DNA of 64,000 nucleotides from Luteimonas terrae (GCF_004358165.1 NZ_SMTG01000002.1:62001-126000), one strand, 5' to 3'. Shown: positions 17,191 through 27,361, counted from the stretch's first letter. Notes: generated by a model not told the origin, from the sequence alone. Made by a program: numbers and translations.

Positions 17191-18552
17191 TCAGCGCAGC
17201 ATGATCGCGCTGGCGAGGCCGAGGAAGCTGAAGAAGCCCATGATGTCGGTCACCGCGGTCACCACGACCGTGCCGGCGACCGCCGGGTCGACGCGCATGC
17301 GCTTGAGCAGCAATGGCAGCAGCACGCCGGCCAGCGCCGCCGAGCAGAAGTTGATCAGCAGCGCGGCGAAGATCACCAGCGACAGCAGCCAGTCGCGGAA
17401 CCAGACCAGCGCGACCAGTCCGACCAGGCCACCGATCAGCACACCGTTGATCGACGCCACGCGCAGCTCCTTCCACAGCAAGATGCGCGCATTGCTCGCG
17501 CCGACCTGGCCCAGCGCCAGACCCCGCACCATCAGTGTCAGCACCTGCACCGCGGCGTTGCCGCCGATGCCGGCGACGATGGGCATCAGCACGGCGAGCG
17601 CGACGATCTGTTCGATGGTCGCCTCGAACTGGCCGATGACGAACGCAGCGAGGAACGCCGTGCACAGGTTGATCCCGAGCCACACCACGCGGCCGCGCAC
17701 GGCGCGCCGGATCGGCGAGAACAGGTCTTCCTCTTCGTCCAGACCGGCCGCCGACAGCGCCTGGTGCTCGGCCTGTTCGCGGATGATGTCGATGACGTCG
17801 TCGACCGTGATGCGGCCGAGCAGGATGTTGCCGTCGTCGACGACCGGCGCCGAGACCCAGTCGTTGTCGGAGAACTGGCGCGCGACCTGGTCGGCCGAAT
17901 CGGCGACGTGGATCGAGTCGAGTTCGTCGTCGATCAGCTTGTTGATCGGCGTGCCCGGCTCGCGCGTCACCAGATCCTGCAGCGCGACCCAGCCCATCAG
18001 CTGGTGGCGGCGGTTGACGACGTACAGATGGTCGGTGTGTTCGGGCAGCTCGCCGCGCAGGCGCAGGAACCGCAGCACCACGTCGACCGTGGTGTCGGCG
18101 CGCACCGTCACCACGTCGGGATTCATCAGGCGGCCGGCGGTGTCCTCGGGATAGGACAGCACCTGTTCGAGGCGCTCGCGATTCTCGCGGTCCATCGACT
18201 TGAGGACTTCGTCGATGACCGCCTCGGGCAGGTCCTCGACGAGATCGGCCAGGTCGTCGATATCGAGATCCTCGACGGCCGCGACCAGCTCGTCGGGATC
18301 CATGTCCGCGATCAGGCTCTCGCGCACCTCGTCGCCGACGTGGACCAGCACCTCGCCGTCGTCCTCGGCATCGACCAGGCCCCACACGACGATGCGCTTG
18401 TCGTGCGGCAGCGATTCGAGGAGGTTGCCGATCTCGGCCGGCGCCAGCGTGTTGACCAGCCGGCGCACCGGGCCCAGACGTCCGCTGTCGAGCGCGTCGG
18501 ACAGCAGGCGCAGCTGACGCGCGGTCTTGTCGGGGCGGACGGCTTCGGCCAT
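17191..18552 (-). CDS. mgtE: Magnesium transporter MgtE
   Basis: Inner-membrane Mg2+ channel gated by cytosolic magnesium. The 453 residues show the standard order: an MgtE N domain rich in acidic residues (DLDIDDLADLVEDLPE), a CBS pair (EDTAGRLMNPDVVTVRAD; ITVDDVIDIIREQAEHQ), a linker helix, and five transmembrane helices with GIGGNAAVQVLTLMVRGLA and a C-terminal DIMGFFSFLGLASAIML, the pore region with its conserved aspartate. It follows the PTS genes on the same strand after a 140-bp gap, an association seen in other betaproteobacteria and gammaproteobacteria carrying this PTS. Confidence 0.95.
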   Translation of the reverse strand: MAEAVRPDKTARQLRLLSDALDSGRLGPVRRLVNTLAPAEIGNLLESLPHDKRIVVWGLVDAEDDGEVLVHVGDEVRESLIADMDPDELVAAVEDLDIDDLADLVEDLPEAVIDEVLKSMDRENRERLEQVLSYPEDTAGRLMNPDVVTVRADTTVDVVLRFLRLRGELPEHTDHLYVVNRRHQLMGWVALQDLVTREPGTPINKLIDDELDSIHVADSADQVARQFSDNDWVSAPVVDDGNILLGRITVDDVIDIIREQAEHQALSAAGLDEEEDLFSPIRRAVRGRVVWLGINLCTAFLAAFVIGQFEATIEQIVALAVLMPIVAGIGGNAAVQVLTLMVRGLALGQVGASNARILLWKELRVASINGVLIGGLVGLVALVWFRDWLLSLVIFAALLINFCSAALAGVLLPLLLKRMRVDPAVAGTVVVTAVTDIMGFFSFLGLASAIMLR

Positions 18553-18692
18553 GGACTGCTCCGTTGCGCGTCGCGACGGGTCCGGCGCGACAGGTCAGAT
18601 AGGCATCCGCGCATTATCCGCGCAGTGCATCGATCTGCCCACCCCGTGCTGTGCATTTCCGTCGCGCGGACGCCGCGTCCGCAACGCGGGGT

Positions 18693-20426
18693 TCAGGCCG
18701 GCGGATACACCGGCTGCACCGCGTCGAGCCAGCGCTCGATGCCGGCGCGATCGCGGGCACGCAGCAGTGCCGGCGCGCGGGCGCGCAGTCTGCCCAGATC
18801 CAGCGCGCGGATCGCACGGCGCACTTCCAGCAGCGGCGAGGGATGCAGGCTCAGTTCTTCGAGCCCCAGCGCGAGCAGCAGCGGCGTGAACCGCGCATCG
18901 CCGGCGATCTCGCCACAGACCGATGCCGGCATGCCGCGCGCACGCGCGACGCGGACCACGTTGTGCACCAGCCGCAGCACCGCCGGGTGCAGCGGCGAGT
19001 AGAGTTCGCCGAGCGCGTCGTTGTTGCGGTCGGCGGCCAGCAGGTACTGGACCAGATCGTTGGTGCCGATCGAGATGAAGTCGAGATCGCGGGCGAAGGT
19101 CGGCAATGCGATCGCCGCCGAGGGCACTTCGATCATCGCGCCGAGCGCGATGCGCTCTGCGGTTTCGTGGCCGTCGCGCCGCAGGTCCTGCTGCACGCGC
19201 GCGAGCAGCGTGCGCACCGCGACGATCTCTTCGCGGCCGCTGACCATCGGCACGAGGATGCGCACCGGGCCGTAGCCGGACGCGCGTGCGATCGCGCGCA
19301 ACTGCGTCTCCAGCAGGCCGGTGCGCGCCATCGACAGGCGCACGCCGCGCAGGCCGAGCGCGGGATTGGGTTCGTGGCGCAGGGCCAGTCCGCTTTCGTC
19401 GGCCTTGTCGGCGCCGATGTCGAGCGTGCGGATGGTGACGGTGCGGCCGGTCATGCCGAGCACCAGATCGCGATAGGCGCGGAACTGCGCGTCCTCGTCG
19501 GGAATCTCGCGGCCCTGCAGGAACAGGAATTCGGTGCGGTACAGGCCGACGCCGGCCGCGCCCAGTGCGTGCGCCTCGGCGACGTCGTCGCGGGTCTCGG
19601 CATTCGCATACAGGCGGATGTCGACGCCGTCGAGGGTCTTGCTGGGCTCGCGGCGCAGGCGACGCAGCTGTTTGCGTTCGCGCTTTTCATCGCGCAGACG
19701 CGCGCGATAGGCACGCAGGTCGTCGGCGTCGGGTTCGACGACCATCTCGCCGGTGGCGCCGTCGATCACCAGCACGTCGCCGTCGTTGACCGCGCCCAGC
19801 GCCTGCGGCGCGTTGACGATCAAGGGCAGATGCAGGCTGCGGGCGAGGATCGCCGAATGCGACAGCATGCTGCCGCCGGATGTCACGATGCCGAGCACGC
19901 CCTGCGCCTGCAGGCGACCGATCTCCGAAGGCGCGATGGCGTCGGTGACCAGGATCTCGCCGGCTACGCCCTGCAGCTCGGCCTCGTGTGCATGCAGCGC
20001 CGCGTGCACGCGGCCGATGACGTGGTCGATGTCTTCGATGCGGCTGCGGAAATAGGCATCGTCCATGCCCTCGAACACCGCGGCCAGGCGGTCACGCTGC
20101 AGGCGCAGCGCGTAGTCGGCGCCGTACAGGCCCGAGCGCACGAGTTCGTCGAGACCCTGCAGCAGTTCGGGATCGTCGAGCAGCAGCGTGTGCAGGTCGA
20201 GGAACTCGCCGACCTCGTGCGCCAGTGCGCCGTGCAGCTGGTCGCGCATCGCGCGGATCTCGCCGCGCACCTGGTCAATCGCGGCGTGCAGGCGCGCGAG
20301 TTCGGCCTCGGCGTCCTGGGGCGCGACGCGGGTTTCGGCGACTTCCAGGGCATGGGGCTCGCGCACGCGCGCCCGTCCGAGCGCATTGCCGCGTGAGGCA
20401 CCCTGTCCGTGGAGCGCCTGCCGCAT
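18693..20426 (-). CDS. ptsI: PTS enzyme I (phosphoenolpyruvate--protein phosphotransferase)
   Basis: Cytosolic enzyme that takes phosphate from PEP and passes it to HPr. The 577-residue length is typical of the simple enzyme I without a GAF domain. The phosphorylated histidine is His190 in SGGSMLSHSAILAR; the PEP-binding barrel follows with YRTEFLF, ALGLRGVRLSM, GAMIEVPSAA, SIGTNDLVQYLLA and the proton-donor cysteine in SVCGEIAGD. Its start overlaps the HPr stop by one base (TGATG). No sugar-specific EIIB or EIIC is in the window, so it probably feeds regulation through HPr and the EIIA proteins. Confidence 0.96.
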   Translation of the reverse strand: MRQALHGQGASRGNALGRARVREPHALEVAETRVAPQDAEAELARLHAAIDQVRGEIRAMRDQLHGALAHEVGEFLDLHTLLLDDPELLQGLDELVRSGLYGADYALRLQRDRLAAVFEGMDDAYFRSRIEDIDHVIGRVHAALHAHEAELQGVAGEILVTDAIAPSEIGRLQAQGVLGIVTSGGSMLSHSAILARSLHLPLIVNAPQALGAVNDGDVLVIDGATGEMVVEPDADDLRAYRARLRDEKRERKQLRRLRREPSKTLDGVDIRLYANAETRDDVAEAHALGAAGVGLYRTEFLFLQGREIPDEDAQFRAYRDLVLGMTGRTVTIRTLDIGADKADESGLALRHEPNPALGLRGVRLSMARTGLLETQLRAIARASGYGPVRILVPMVSGREEIVAVRTLLARVQQDLRRDGHETAERIALGAMIEVPSAAIALPTFARDLDFISIGTNDLVQYLLAADRNNDALGELYSPLHPAVLRLVHNVVRVARARGMPASVCGEIAGDARFTPLLLALGLEELSLHPSPLLEVRRAIRALDLGRLRARAPALLRARDRAGIERWLDAVQPVYPPA

Positions 20427-20695
20427 CAGCCCTCCTCGTCGAACCTGCGCTCGAACAGCGCGGCAGCGGCCTCCATCGCGGCAGCCTCTTCCTCGCCTTC
20501 GAGCCGCAAGACGACCTGGGTGCCGTGCCCGGCCGCCAGCAGCATCACCCCCATGATGCTCTTGGCATTGACCTCGCGGCCCTTGGCGACCAGCGTGGCA
20601 TTGCAGCGGAAGCCCGACAGCACCTGGACCAGCTTGGCGGTTGCACGCGCGTGCAGACCGAGCTTGTTGGCGACGAGCAGTTCACGTTCGATCAT
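20426..20695 (-). CDS. ptsH: HPr phosphocarrier protein
   Basis: The 89-residue HPr carries phosphate from enzyme I on His15 (KLGLHARATA) and can be phosphorylated on Ser46 by HPr kinase (NAKSIMGVMLLAAG). Both residues are present in good context, and hprK lies four genes upstream in the same run, so dual phosphorylation is likely. The protein is slightly alanine- and glutamate-rich at its C-terminus. It overlaps ptsI by one base and follows the mannose-type EIIA gene after 61 bp. Confidence 0.96.
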   Translation of the reverse strand: MIERELLVANKLGLHARATAKLVQVLSGFRCNATLVAKGREVNAKSIMGVMLLAAGHGTQVVLRLEGEEEAAAMEAAAALFERRFDEEG

Positions 20696-20756
20696 GTGCG
20701 TAAAGGGGTCCTGGGCTGCGCGGGGGAAGGGGTCGCGGTGATGCGGGTGACGGGCC

Positions 20757-21149
20757 TCAGGCGTCGTCGTGCAGTACGCCGTTGCGGGCGCCGGCCGCGG
20801 CGGTCGCCGGAAGCGCGTCGAGCGCCTGCTCAGGATAGTTCATGACCCGCAGCAGCATCGCCAGGCTCAGCCCGGACACGCGCCGCGCCGGCGTGCCCAG
20901 GCGCGCCAGTTGCGAGGCGACATTGCTCGGGCTGGCGCCATAGAGATCGGTCAGGATCAGCACGCCGTCGCCGCCGTCGACGCGTCGCATCGCCGCACTC
21001 GCCTGCGGCAATGCCGCGTCGGGATCCGCGTCGAACGGCATCTCGAACACGTCCGTCTTCAACGGCAGTTGCTGCAACAGACGGGTCGCCACCGCGAGCA
21101 TCGCGGAACCGATCCCTTCGTGGGTCAATAGAAGTACGCCGACGGCCAT
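20757..21149 (-). CDS. PTS EIIA component, mannose family
   Basis: A 130-residue EIIA of the mannose/sorbose (PF03610-type) family. The phosphorylated residue is His10 in LLLTHEGIGSAML, and GVLILTDLYGASPSNVASQL is the second conserved segment. In sugar systems it hands phosphate to EIIB-Man, but no EIIB, EIIC or EIID gene is present nearby. In proteobacteria with this arrangement the protein is considered a regulatory output of the PTS. It sits between rapZ and HPr in the same orientation. Confidence 0.93.
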   Translation of the reverse strand: MAVGVLLLTHEGIGSAMLAVATRLLQQLPLKTDVFEMPFDADPDAALPQASAAMRRVDGGDGVLILTDLYGASPSNVASQLARLGTPARRVSGLSLAMLLRVMNYPEQALDALPATAAAGARNGVLHDDA

Positions 21150-21251
21150 CGGTGGACGTTAGCAGAGCAGGGGGATCAGCCGGAAGCGTCGCCGGCGACA
21201 CGATGCATCCGCGCGCGATGCGACGTGCGATCGTTGCATCGTGATGGCGCG

Positions 21252-22127
21252 TCAGTCGAGTTCGCGATGCCAGGTCGCGACGTCGCGCCAGCCCTGTTCG
21301 CGCGCGTGGCGCGCCATGCTTTCGGCCAGATACACCGAACGGTGCCGGCCCCCGCTGCAGCCGAAGGCGACGGTCACGTAGCTGCGCGTGTCGCTGCGCA
21401 GGCGCGGCAGCCAGTTGTCGAGAAACTGCGCGACCTGCGCGAGGAACTCGCCGACATCCGTTTGCGCCTCGAACCAGGTGCGCACATCCGCATCGCGTCC
21501 CGACAGCGGTCGCAGCCGCGGGTCCCAGTGCGGGTTGGGCAGCATCCGGGCGTCGAAGACGAAGTCCGCATCGGCCGGCACGCCGCGCCGGTAGGCGAAG
21601 GATTCGAACAGCAGCGAGACCGACTGGTCCTGGGCCAGATCGAGCTCGGTGAGGATGCGCCGGCGCAGCTGATGGACGTTGAGATCGCTGGTGTCGATGA
21701 CCGTGTCGGCAAGGCTGCGGAGCGGCCGCAGCAAGGTGCGCTCGAGCGCGATCGCATCGGCCAGCGACAGGCCCACGCGGCTCAGCGGATGGCGCCGGCG
21801 GGTGTCGGCGAATCGCCGCAGCAACACTTCGTCGCCGGTCTCGAAGAACACCAGTCGCGGATCCAGGCCCAGCGCGCCCACGCCCGACAGCCAGCTCGGC
21901 ACCTTCGACAGATCCGTGTGCCGGTTGCGCACGTCGATCCCAACCGCGAGGCGCCTGGGCGGCTCGTCGGCGCGGGTGAGGTTGGCGACGAAGTCGGCGA
22001 GCATGCCGGCCGGCAGATTGTCGACGCAATAGAAGTCGAGATCCTCGAACGTGCGCAGCGCCACCGACTTGCCGCTGCCCGACAGGCCGCTGACCACGTA
22101 GAACAGCGGCGGCGACGCATCGTTCAT
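21252..22127 (-). CDS. rapZ: RNase adapter / nucleotide-binding protein RapZ
   Basis: A 291-residue P-loop protein of the RapZ/YvcJ family. Walker A is [10 protein letters not shown] at residues 12-21; [40 protein letters not shown] and the C-terminal [18 protein letters not shown] are all family signatures. In E. coli RapZ senses glucosamine-6-phosphate and guides RNase E to the sRNA GlmZ; whether that sRNA system exists here is unknown. It overlaps hprK by four bases (ATGA) and precedes the EIIA gene by 102 bp. Confidence 0.95.
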   Translation of the reverse strand: MNDASPPLFYVVSGLSGSGKSVALRTFEDLDFYCVDNLPAGMLADFVANLTRADEPPRRLAVGIDVRNRHTDLSKVPSWLSGVGALGLDPRLVFFETGDEVLLRRFADTRRRHPLSRVGLSLADAIALERTLLRPLRSLADTVIDTSDLNVHQLRRRILTELDLAQDQSVSLLFESFAYRRGVPADADFVFDARMLPNPHWDPRLRPLSGRDADVRTWFEAQTDVGEFLAQVAQFLDNWLPRLRSDTRSYVTVAFGCSGGRHRSVYLAESMARHAREQGWRDVATWHRELD

Positions 22128-23083
22128 GGCGCGCCCCGCTCGAGGAACTGCGAATGCCGCGCGAGGAAGGCCGCGGCCGGGTCGAGACCCTTGGTGCGCA
22201 GGATGTGGGTGCGCGTCGCCGCCTCGGCCAGGACGGCGAGGTTGCGGCCCGGCATCACCGGCAGGGTGATCAGCGGTACGTCGAGGTCGAGCACGCGACG
22301 GACGCCGAGGTCGCCGGTCAGGCGCACCATGCCGTCGCCATCGCCGGCCATCGTGTCGGCATTGGGCCGGCTGAGGTGGATGATCAGCCGCAGGTACTTG
22401 TTCCGCTTGACCGCCGTGTCGCCGAACATCTCGCGGATGTTGAGCACGCCCAGGCCGCGCAGTTCCAGCAGGTCCTGCAGCAGTTCGGGACAGGTGCCAT
22501 CGAGCACGTCGGGCGCGATCTGGGTGAACTCCGGCGCGTCGTCGGCGACCAGACGGTGGCCGCGCGTGATCAGCTCGAGCGCGAGTTCGCTCTTGCCCGA
22601 GCCCGACTCGCCGGTGATCAGCACGCCGATCGAATACACCTCCATGAAGACGCCATGCAGGGTGATGCGCGGCGCCAGCTGGCGGGCGAGGTGGTACTGC
22701 AGCAGGTTGAGCAGTTCATGGCCGCGATTGGGCGAACTCCACAACGGCGTCTGCGATTCCTCGGCCGCCTCGCGCAGGTCCTCGGGGCAGGGCTGGTCCT
22801 TACTGATGACCAGCGCGAGCGGGCGGTACTGGACGATGCGCTCGATGGTTTCCCAGCGCAGGCGCGAATCCAGGCCGTCCAGCCAGGCCAGTTCCTCGGT
22901 GCCGAGGATCTGTACCTTGTTGGGATAGATGATGTTGAGATAGCCGGCGAGCGATGGGCGACGGGCGATGGTCTCGACCGACTCGACGGCACGCCGCGCG
23001 CCGTGCTGGCCGGCCAGCCAGCGCAGGCTCAGACGGTCGTGCAGCTGCGTGAACAGCTCCTGGGCCTGGATGCTCGCGTTCAT
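22124..23083 (-). CDS. hprK: HPr kinase/phosphorylase
   Basis: Bifunctional enzyme that phosphorylates HPr on Ser46 with ATP or PPi and also removes the phosphate. The 319-residue length is typical. Walker A is GESGSGKS at residues 158-165, followed by [17 protein letters not shown] and the HprK signature [14 protein letters not shown]. The N-terminal domain ([20 protein letters not shown]) is also recognisable. ATG at 23083 overlaps the ptsN stop by four bases. Its presence in a PTS without visible sugar permeases is characteristic of many alpha-, beta- and some gammaproteobacteria, and xanthomonads are among them. Confidence 0.95.
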   Translation of the reverse strand: MNASIQAQELFTQLHDRLSLRWLAGQHGARRAVESVETIARRPSLAGYLNIIYPNKVQILGTEELAWLDGLDSRLRWETIERIVQYRPLALVISKDQPCPEDLREAAEESQTPLWSSPNRGHELLNLLQYHLARQLAPRITLHGVFMEVYSIGVLITGESGSGKSELALELITRGHRLVADDAPEFTQIAPDVLDGTCPELLQDLLELRGLGVLNIREMFGDTAVKRNKYLRLIIHLSRPNADTMAGDGDGMVRLTGDLGVRRVLDLDVPLITLPVMPGRNLAVLAEAATRTHILRTKGLDPAAAFLARHSQFLERGAP

Positions 23084-23541
23084 GCCCGCGCCGTGGCGGC
23101 GTCGAGCAGCAGGCCGCGCAGGCGCGGCAGATCGGACGCCTCGCGCAACGCGTCGCGAAACTCGGCATCGGAGAAGCGCTCGACGAGGCCCGATAACGTC
23201 TGCAGATGCTGCTCGACCTGGTGATCGGGCACGCACATCGCGAATACCAGATCGACCGGCTGGCCGTCGGCGGCGCTGAAATCGATGGGGTGCGAGAGCC
23301 GCAGGAAGGCGGCGCGCGGTTCGCGGAACGCGGTGCTCCGTGCGTGCGGAATCGCAACGCCACGCCCGATGCCCGTGCTGCCCAACTGCTCGCGCTCACG
23401 CAGTGCGTGGCCGAGCAGCGGAGTCAGCGTGGGCGAGTTGCCGGCAAGCAGGCGCGCGGCGGAGTCCAGTACGACATCGCGGGAACCGGGCGCGACCAGC
23501 ATCACGATGCGGTCGGCCGAGAGCAGATCGGAAAAGGACAT
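23080..23541 (-). CDS. ptsN: Nitrogen-regulatory PTS EIIA (PtsN)
   Basis: A 153-residue EIIA-Ntr protein. The phosphorylated histidine is His66 in [14 protein letters not shown], with [19 protein letters not shown] before it and [24 protein letters not shown] after it. PtsN regulates potassium transport, sigma-54 functions and envelope stress in proteobacteria by protein-protein contacts. It lies 40 bp after hpf and overlaps hprK by four bases, so EIIA-Ntr and HPr kinase are made together. Confidence 0.95.
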   Translation of the reverse strand: MSFSDLLSADRIVMLVAPGSRDVVLDSAARLLAGNSPTLTPLLGHALREREQLGSTGIGRGVAIPHARSTAFREPRAAFLRLSHPIDFSAADGQPVDLVFAMCVPDHQVEQHLQTLSGLVERFSDAEFRDALREASDLPRLRGLLLDAATARA

Positions 23542-23581
23542 GCCGCGCGTGCCCGCAGGCGGTTCCGAGGGGAGCTGAAGC

Positions 23582-23908
23582 CTAGCCGAAAGTGCCGTCG
23601 CGTGCAGGGCTCTCGCCGCGGTGATGGTCGACGACCTTCTTGCGGTGCTTGACCAGCAGGCGGTCGAGCTTGTCGGCAAGCTGGTCGATCGCGGCGTACA
23701 TGTCGGCCGCACTGGCGTCGGCATGGAGGGTCTTGCCGGCGATGATCACGGTGGCCTCGGCCTTGTGGTGCGGCTTGTCGAGGCTGAGCTGGGTCTTGAC
23801 CTCGAGCGGTCGGTCGAAGTGCTTGCCAAGCTTCTGCAGCTTGGTCTCCGTGTACTCGCGCAACGCGGGCGTCACCTCGATCTGGTGGCCATGGGTCTCG
23901 ACATGCAT
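23582..23908 (-). CDS. hpf: Ribosome hibernation promoting factor, short form
   Basis: A 108-residue HPF/RaiA protein that binds the 30S decoding site and promotes inactive 100S ribosomes in stationary phase. It begins MHVETHGHQIEVTPALREYT, then KLGKHFDRPLEVKTQLSLDK and HADASAADMYAAIDQLADKL, and ends with LDRLLVKHRKKVVDHHRGE. The long-form dimerisation domain is absent. The position directly after rpoN is conserved across proteobacteria. A purine-rich ribosome site (AGGAGG-like) precedes the ATG; the 135-bp gap to rpoN could hold its own promoter. Confidence 0.95.
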   Translation of the reverse strand: MHVETHGHQIEVTPALREYTETKLQKLGKHFDRPLEVKTQLSLDKPHHKAEATVIIAGKTLHADASAADMYAAIDQLADKLDRLLVKHRKKVVDHHRGESPARDGTFG

Positions 23909-24043
23909 CGGCAACCTCCTTCTACGGTTCGGGAAGGACCCACCCGCGACCACCGCGGGCGATCGGGTCCAGAGTAGCGCGGCGGGGACGCGGTGCAAGC
24001 GCCGTCCGTCACGTCTCTGGGACCACCGTAGGCAACGGGAAGT

Positions 24044-25516
24044 TCAGGCGATGCGAACGCGCTCGTGCGACGAAGCGATGTGCATGGCCTCGCGGTATTT
24101 GGCGACCGTACGCCGCGCCAACTGGACGCCGGCGGCATTCAGCAGCTCGGTCAGGCGGGCGTCGGACAGCGGCTTGCGCGGGTCCTCGGCATCGACCAGG
24201 CTGCGGATCATCTGCTGGATCGCCGTGCTCGACGCCTCGCCGCCGCCCTCGGTGCCGACGCCCGAGTCGAAGAAGTCCTTCAGCGACAGCGTGCCGCGCG
24301 GCGTGTGCACGTACTTGCGGGCAACCGCGCGCGACACGGTCGATTCGTGCATGCCGATTTCCTCGGCGACTTCGCGCAGGGTCAGCGGGCGCAGGGCGCG
24401 CTTGCCGAACTCAAGGAAACCGGACTGCTGCCGCACCAGGCAGCGCACGACCTTGAGCAGGGTCTCACCGCGCGCCTCGATGTTCTTCAGCAGCCAGCGC
24501 GCTTCCTGCAGGCGGCCCTTGAGATAGCCCGCGTCGCTCGATCCCGCATGCTGGATCAGCTGCTCGTACCCGCGGTGGATGGTGAGGCGCGGCGCATGCG
24601 AGCTGGCGAGCGCGACGCGCCACACGCCGTTCTGGCGGGTGATCACGCAGTCGGGCGTGACGTAGTTGTCGTGCGGCACGTTGCCCAGCTGCGCACCGGG
24701 GCGCGGATCGAGGCTGCGCAGCAGCTGCAGGGCGGTCGCCGCTTCCTCGACCGGGCAGCGAAGCGCGTCGGCCAGGCCGCTGGCGCCGAGCTTGGGCAGG
24801 CGTTCGATGTGATCGCGCGCGGCCTGCAGCGCGACGGCGCGGCCGGGCGTGTCGGACGAGAGCGGTTCGAGCTGCAGGCGCAGACATTCGCCGAGGTCGC
24901 GCGCGCCGACACCGACCGGGTCGAAGCGCTGCACGCGGCACAGCATCGTCGCGATCTCCCCGGCATCGGCGCGGATCTCGGGCAGCAGCGCGGCGGCAAT
25001 GTCGTCGAGCGATTCGCGCAGGTAACCGTCTTCGTCGATCGCATCGATCAGGGCGATGCCGATGCTGCGGTCGCGCGACGACATCGTGCTCAGATGCAGT
25101 TGCCAGGACAGATGGTCGCGCAGGCTTTCGGACTGGACCATGCGGTCCGCCGGATCGCCGTCACCATCGAAATCGCCACCCTGGCCGCCACTGCCGGTGC
25201 CCGACGTGCGCTCGTACCAGCCGTCGTCGCCGTCCCAGGCCTGCGGCGCTTCGCCGTCGTGGGCGTCACCGCCGTCGCCGTCGCGGCGCTCGGCCTCGCG
25301 CTCGGCGCGTGCGTCCTGGGCGCTGGCGCGCTCGGACAACGGTTGCGTGCTGATCGCTTCGGGTTCTTCCCAGTCGAGCAGCGGGTTGCTCTCGACCGCC
25401 GCGGCGATCTCGGTTTCCAGTTCCACCGTCGACAACTGCAGCAGGTGCAGCGCCTGACGCAACTGCGGCGTCAGAACGAGATGCTGCCCCAGCGATGTCT
25501 GCAGTCTTGGCTTCAT
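24044..25516 (-). CDS. rpoN: RNA polymerase sigma-54 factor
   Basis: Alternative sigma factor for enhancer-dependent promoters (type IV pili, flagella, nitrogen). The 490 residues contain the activator-interacting region I at the N-terminus (MKPRLQTSLGQHLVLTPQLRQALHLL begins with a conserved glutamine-rich helix), a long acidic region II with a DGGDAHDGE stretch, the core-binding domain (FDPVGVGARDLGECL), a helix-turn-helix (LTLREVAEEIGMHESTVSRA), and the RpoN box ARRTVAKYRE close to the C-terminus. It follows lptB after 36 bp. Confidence 0.97.
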   Translation of the reverse strand: MKPRLQTSLGQHLVLTPQLRQALHLLQLSTVELETEIAAAVESNPLLDWEEPEAISTQPLSERASAQDARAEREAERRDGDGGDAHDGEAPQAWDGDDGWYERTSGTGSGGQGGDFDGDGDPADRMVQSESLRDHLSWQLHLSTMSSRDRSIGIALIDAIDEDGYLRESLDDIAAALLPEIRADAGEIATMLCRVQRFDPVGVGARDLGECLRLQLEPLSSDTPGRAVALQAARDHIERLPKLGASGLADALRCPVEEAATALQLLRSLDPRPGAQLGNVPHDNYVTPDCVITRQNGVWRVALASSHAPRLTIHRGYEQLIQHAGSSDAGYLKGRLQEARWLLKNIEARGETLLKVVRCLVRQQSGFLEFGKRALRPLTLREVAEEIGMHESTVSRAVARKYVHTPRGTLSLKDFFDSGVGTEGGGEASSTAIQQMIRSLVDAEDPRKPLSDARLTELLNAAGVQLARRTVAKYREAMHIASSHERVRIA

Positions 25517-25552
25517 CGTCCCCGGAACTCCCTGACCGGATGCGTGCGCCGA

Positions 25553-26272
25553 CTACAGACGGAAGGATTCCCCCAGGTAGACGCGACGCACATCGGGATT
25601 GGCCAGCAGCGCGTCCGGAGCTCCCTGTGCCAGTACGCCGCCGTCACTGAGGATATACGCCCGGTCACAGATCCCCAAGGTCTCGCGGACGTTGTGGTCG
25701 GTGATCAGCACGCCGATGCCGCGTTCCTTGAGGTGGGTGACGATGCGCTGGATCTCGCCGACCGAGATCGGATCGACGCCGGCGAAGGGTTCGTCGAGCA
25801 GCATCATCCGCGGGTTGGCGGCGAGTGCGCGGGCGATCTCGACACGACGACGCTCGCCGCCCGACAGGCTGGCGCCGGCCTGGTCGGCAACGTGGGTGAT
25901 CTGCAGCTCGTCCATCAGGTCGGCAAGCGCCTTCTGGCGGCCGACCTTGTCGAGATCCTCGCGCAGCTCCAGCACCAGCATGATGTTGTCGGCGACGCTG
26001 AGCTTGCGGAACACCGACGGTTCCTGGGGCAGATAGCCGACGCCGCGCTTGGCGCGCGTGTACATCGGTTCGGCGGTGATGTCGTGGCCGTCGAGCACGA
26101 TGCGCCCGGCATCCGCAGGCACCAGACCGACGATCATGTAGAAGCAGGTCGTCTTGCCGGCGCCGTTGGGGCCGAGCAGGCCCACGACCTCGCCCGATTC
26201 GAGCGTCAGCCCGAATTCCTTGACGACCTCGCGCTGCTTGTAGCGCTTGCGCAGACCTTCGGCGACGAGCAT
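25553..26272 (-). CDS. lptB: LPS export ABC transporter ATP-binding protein LptB
   Basis: Cytosolic ATPase that powers LPS extraction from the inner membrane with LptF, LptG and LptC. The 239-residue protein has Walker [10 protein letters not shown], the Q-loop region [16 protein letters not shown], the ABC signature [15 protein letters not shown], Walker [14 protein letters not shown] and the H-loop [10 protein letters not shown]. Length and the [12 protein letters not shown] motif are LptB-specific. Its ATG shares a base with the lptA stop (TGATG), so the two are translationally coupled. Confidence 0.96.
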   Translation of the reverse strand: MLVAEGLRKRYKQREVVKEFGLTLESGEVVGLLGPNGAGKTTCFYMIVGLVPADAGRIVLDGHDITAEPMYTRAKRGVGYLPQEPSVFRKLSVADNIMLVLELREDLDKVGRQKALADLMDELQITHVADQAGASLSGGERRRVEIARALAANPRMMLLDEPFAGVDPISVGEIQRIVTHLKERGIGVLITDHNVRETLGICDRAYILSDGGVLAQGAPDALLANPDVRRVYLGESFRL

Positions 26273-26817
26273 CAGCGGCCGCCCCGTGCTGCCGGTGCCG
26301 GCTGCTGCGCGGGCTGCTGGCCCTGGTTGCGCGGCTGGAACTGCATGCGCACGCGGCCCTGGCCCTCGCCGCCGCCCTGCACGCGGCCGGTCGACATGTT
26401 GTAGACGATGCGCTGGCCTTCGATCTTGCCCTGGCCCGGCTGGTTGACCACGGCATTGCCGGTCAGCACGACCGTGTCGTTGGTGAGGGTGTAGTCGGCC
26501 TGCGCAGCAGTCGCATCGACCCAGGAACCGTCGTCCATCTGCTGCCTCATCCGCACCGGCGAGCCGGTCAGCAGCGTGCGCTGGATCTGGCCGTTGCTGC
26601 GGCGCACGTCCACGCGCGCGGCCTTGATCTCGAGCGTGCCCTGGGTGATCTCGACATTGCCGGTGAACAGGCAGGGCGCGCGCTCGTCGGTCGAGCAATC
26701 GCTCGTGTCCGCATCGACGCCAAGCGTCTGGTTGCGGTCGGACGTCTTCGCCGACGCGCCGAACGGCACGGCCAGCGCGGCGACGAGCAGCAGACTAGCG
26801 GCGGGAATTCGGTTCAT
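26272..26817 (-). CDS. lptA: Periplasmic LPS transport protein LptA
   Basis: Periplasmic bridge protein for LPS. The 181 residues begin with a Sec signal peptide ([15 protein letters not shown], cleavage near residue 23) and contain an OstA-type beta-jellyroll: [40 protein letters not shown] and [14 protein letters not shown] glutamine/proline/alanine-rich tail ([16 protein letters not shown]) extends beyond the fold. It overlaps lptC by 23 bases and lptB by one, forming lptC-lptA-lptB. Confidence 0.94.
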   Translation of the reverse strand: MNRIPAASLLLVAALAVPFGASAKTSDRNQTLGVDADTSDCSTDERAPCLFTGNVEITQGTLEIKAARVDVRRSNGQIQRTLLTGSPVRMRQQMDDGSWVDATAAQADYTLTNDTVVLTGNAVVNQPGQGKIEGQRIVYNMSTGRVQGGGEGQGRVRMQFQPRNQGQQPAQQPAPAARGGR

Positions 26818-27361
26818 TGCGGAATCTCACCTTGGAAAGAAGCTCGATCCGTCCGGAATCGAGGTCGGCGCGCATGCCGGTGCCTTGCATTGTAGAACCG
26901 GGTTGTTCGACGTCGACGACGGCGTCGGAGGTGGCCTGGTTGCGCTGGGGAAACACGTTGAGCGAATCGGTGCGCATGCGCATGGGCCGCGCGCTGCCCG
27001 GCGGACTGTCGGCGGTGACCGCGCCGCGCAGCCGCACTTCCTCGTTGTTCTCCGACACCCAGCCGGTCTGCGAGCGGATTTCCCAGCGCCCGTCGCCTTC
27101 CTTCTCGGGCACGTGGAACAGCGGCGTGACCAGTTCGAGCGTGCGCGCACCGGGCGTCTGCTGCAGTTCGGGTGCCTGCAGCGAGAACGCCTCGTGGCCG
27201 TCGCTGTCGAGCGCCACGATGTCGAAGTCGCGCAGCAGGTAATCGGTGCGGCCGTCGGCCGGACCGTCGGCGACGATGCTGTCCTTCTGACGCCAGGCCG
27301 ACCAGCCCGACAGCAGGGCGCCGGCCAGCAGCACGACCGTCAGGACGAGGCGCCAGTTCAC
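26795..27361 (-). CDS. lptC: LPS export protein LptC
   Basis: Bitopic inner-membrane protein of 188 residues that passes LPS from LptFG to LptA. One N-terminal transmembrane helix (LVLTVVLLAGALLSGWSAW) is followed by a periplasmic jellyroll with DYLLRDFDIVALDSDG, WEIRSQTGWVSENNEEV and MRTDSLNVFPQRNQATSDA, typical of LptC. It overlaps kdsC by four bases and lptA by 23, so expression is tightly coupled. Confidence 0.93.
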   Translation of the reverse strand: MNWRLVLTVVLLAGALLSGWSAWRQKDSIVADGPADGRTDYLLRDFDIVALDSDGHEAFSLQAPELQQTPGARTLELVTPLFHVPEKEGDGRWEIRSQTGWVSENNEEVRLRGAVTADSPPGSARPMRMRTDSLNVFPQRNQATSDAVVDVEQPGSTMQGTGMRADLDSGRIELLSKVRFRNEPNSRR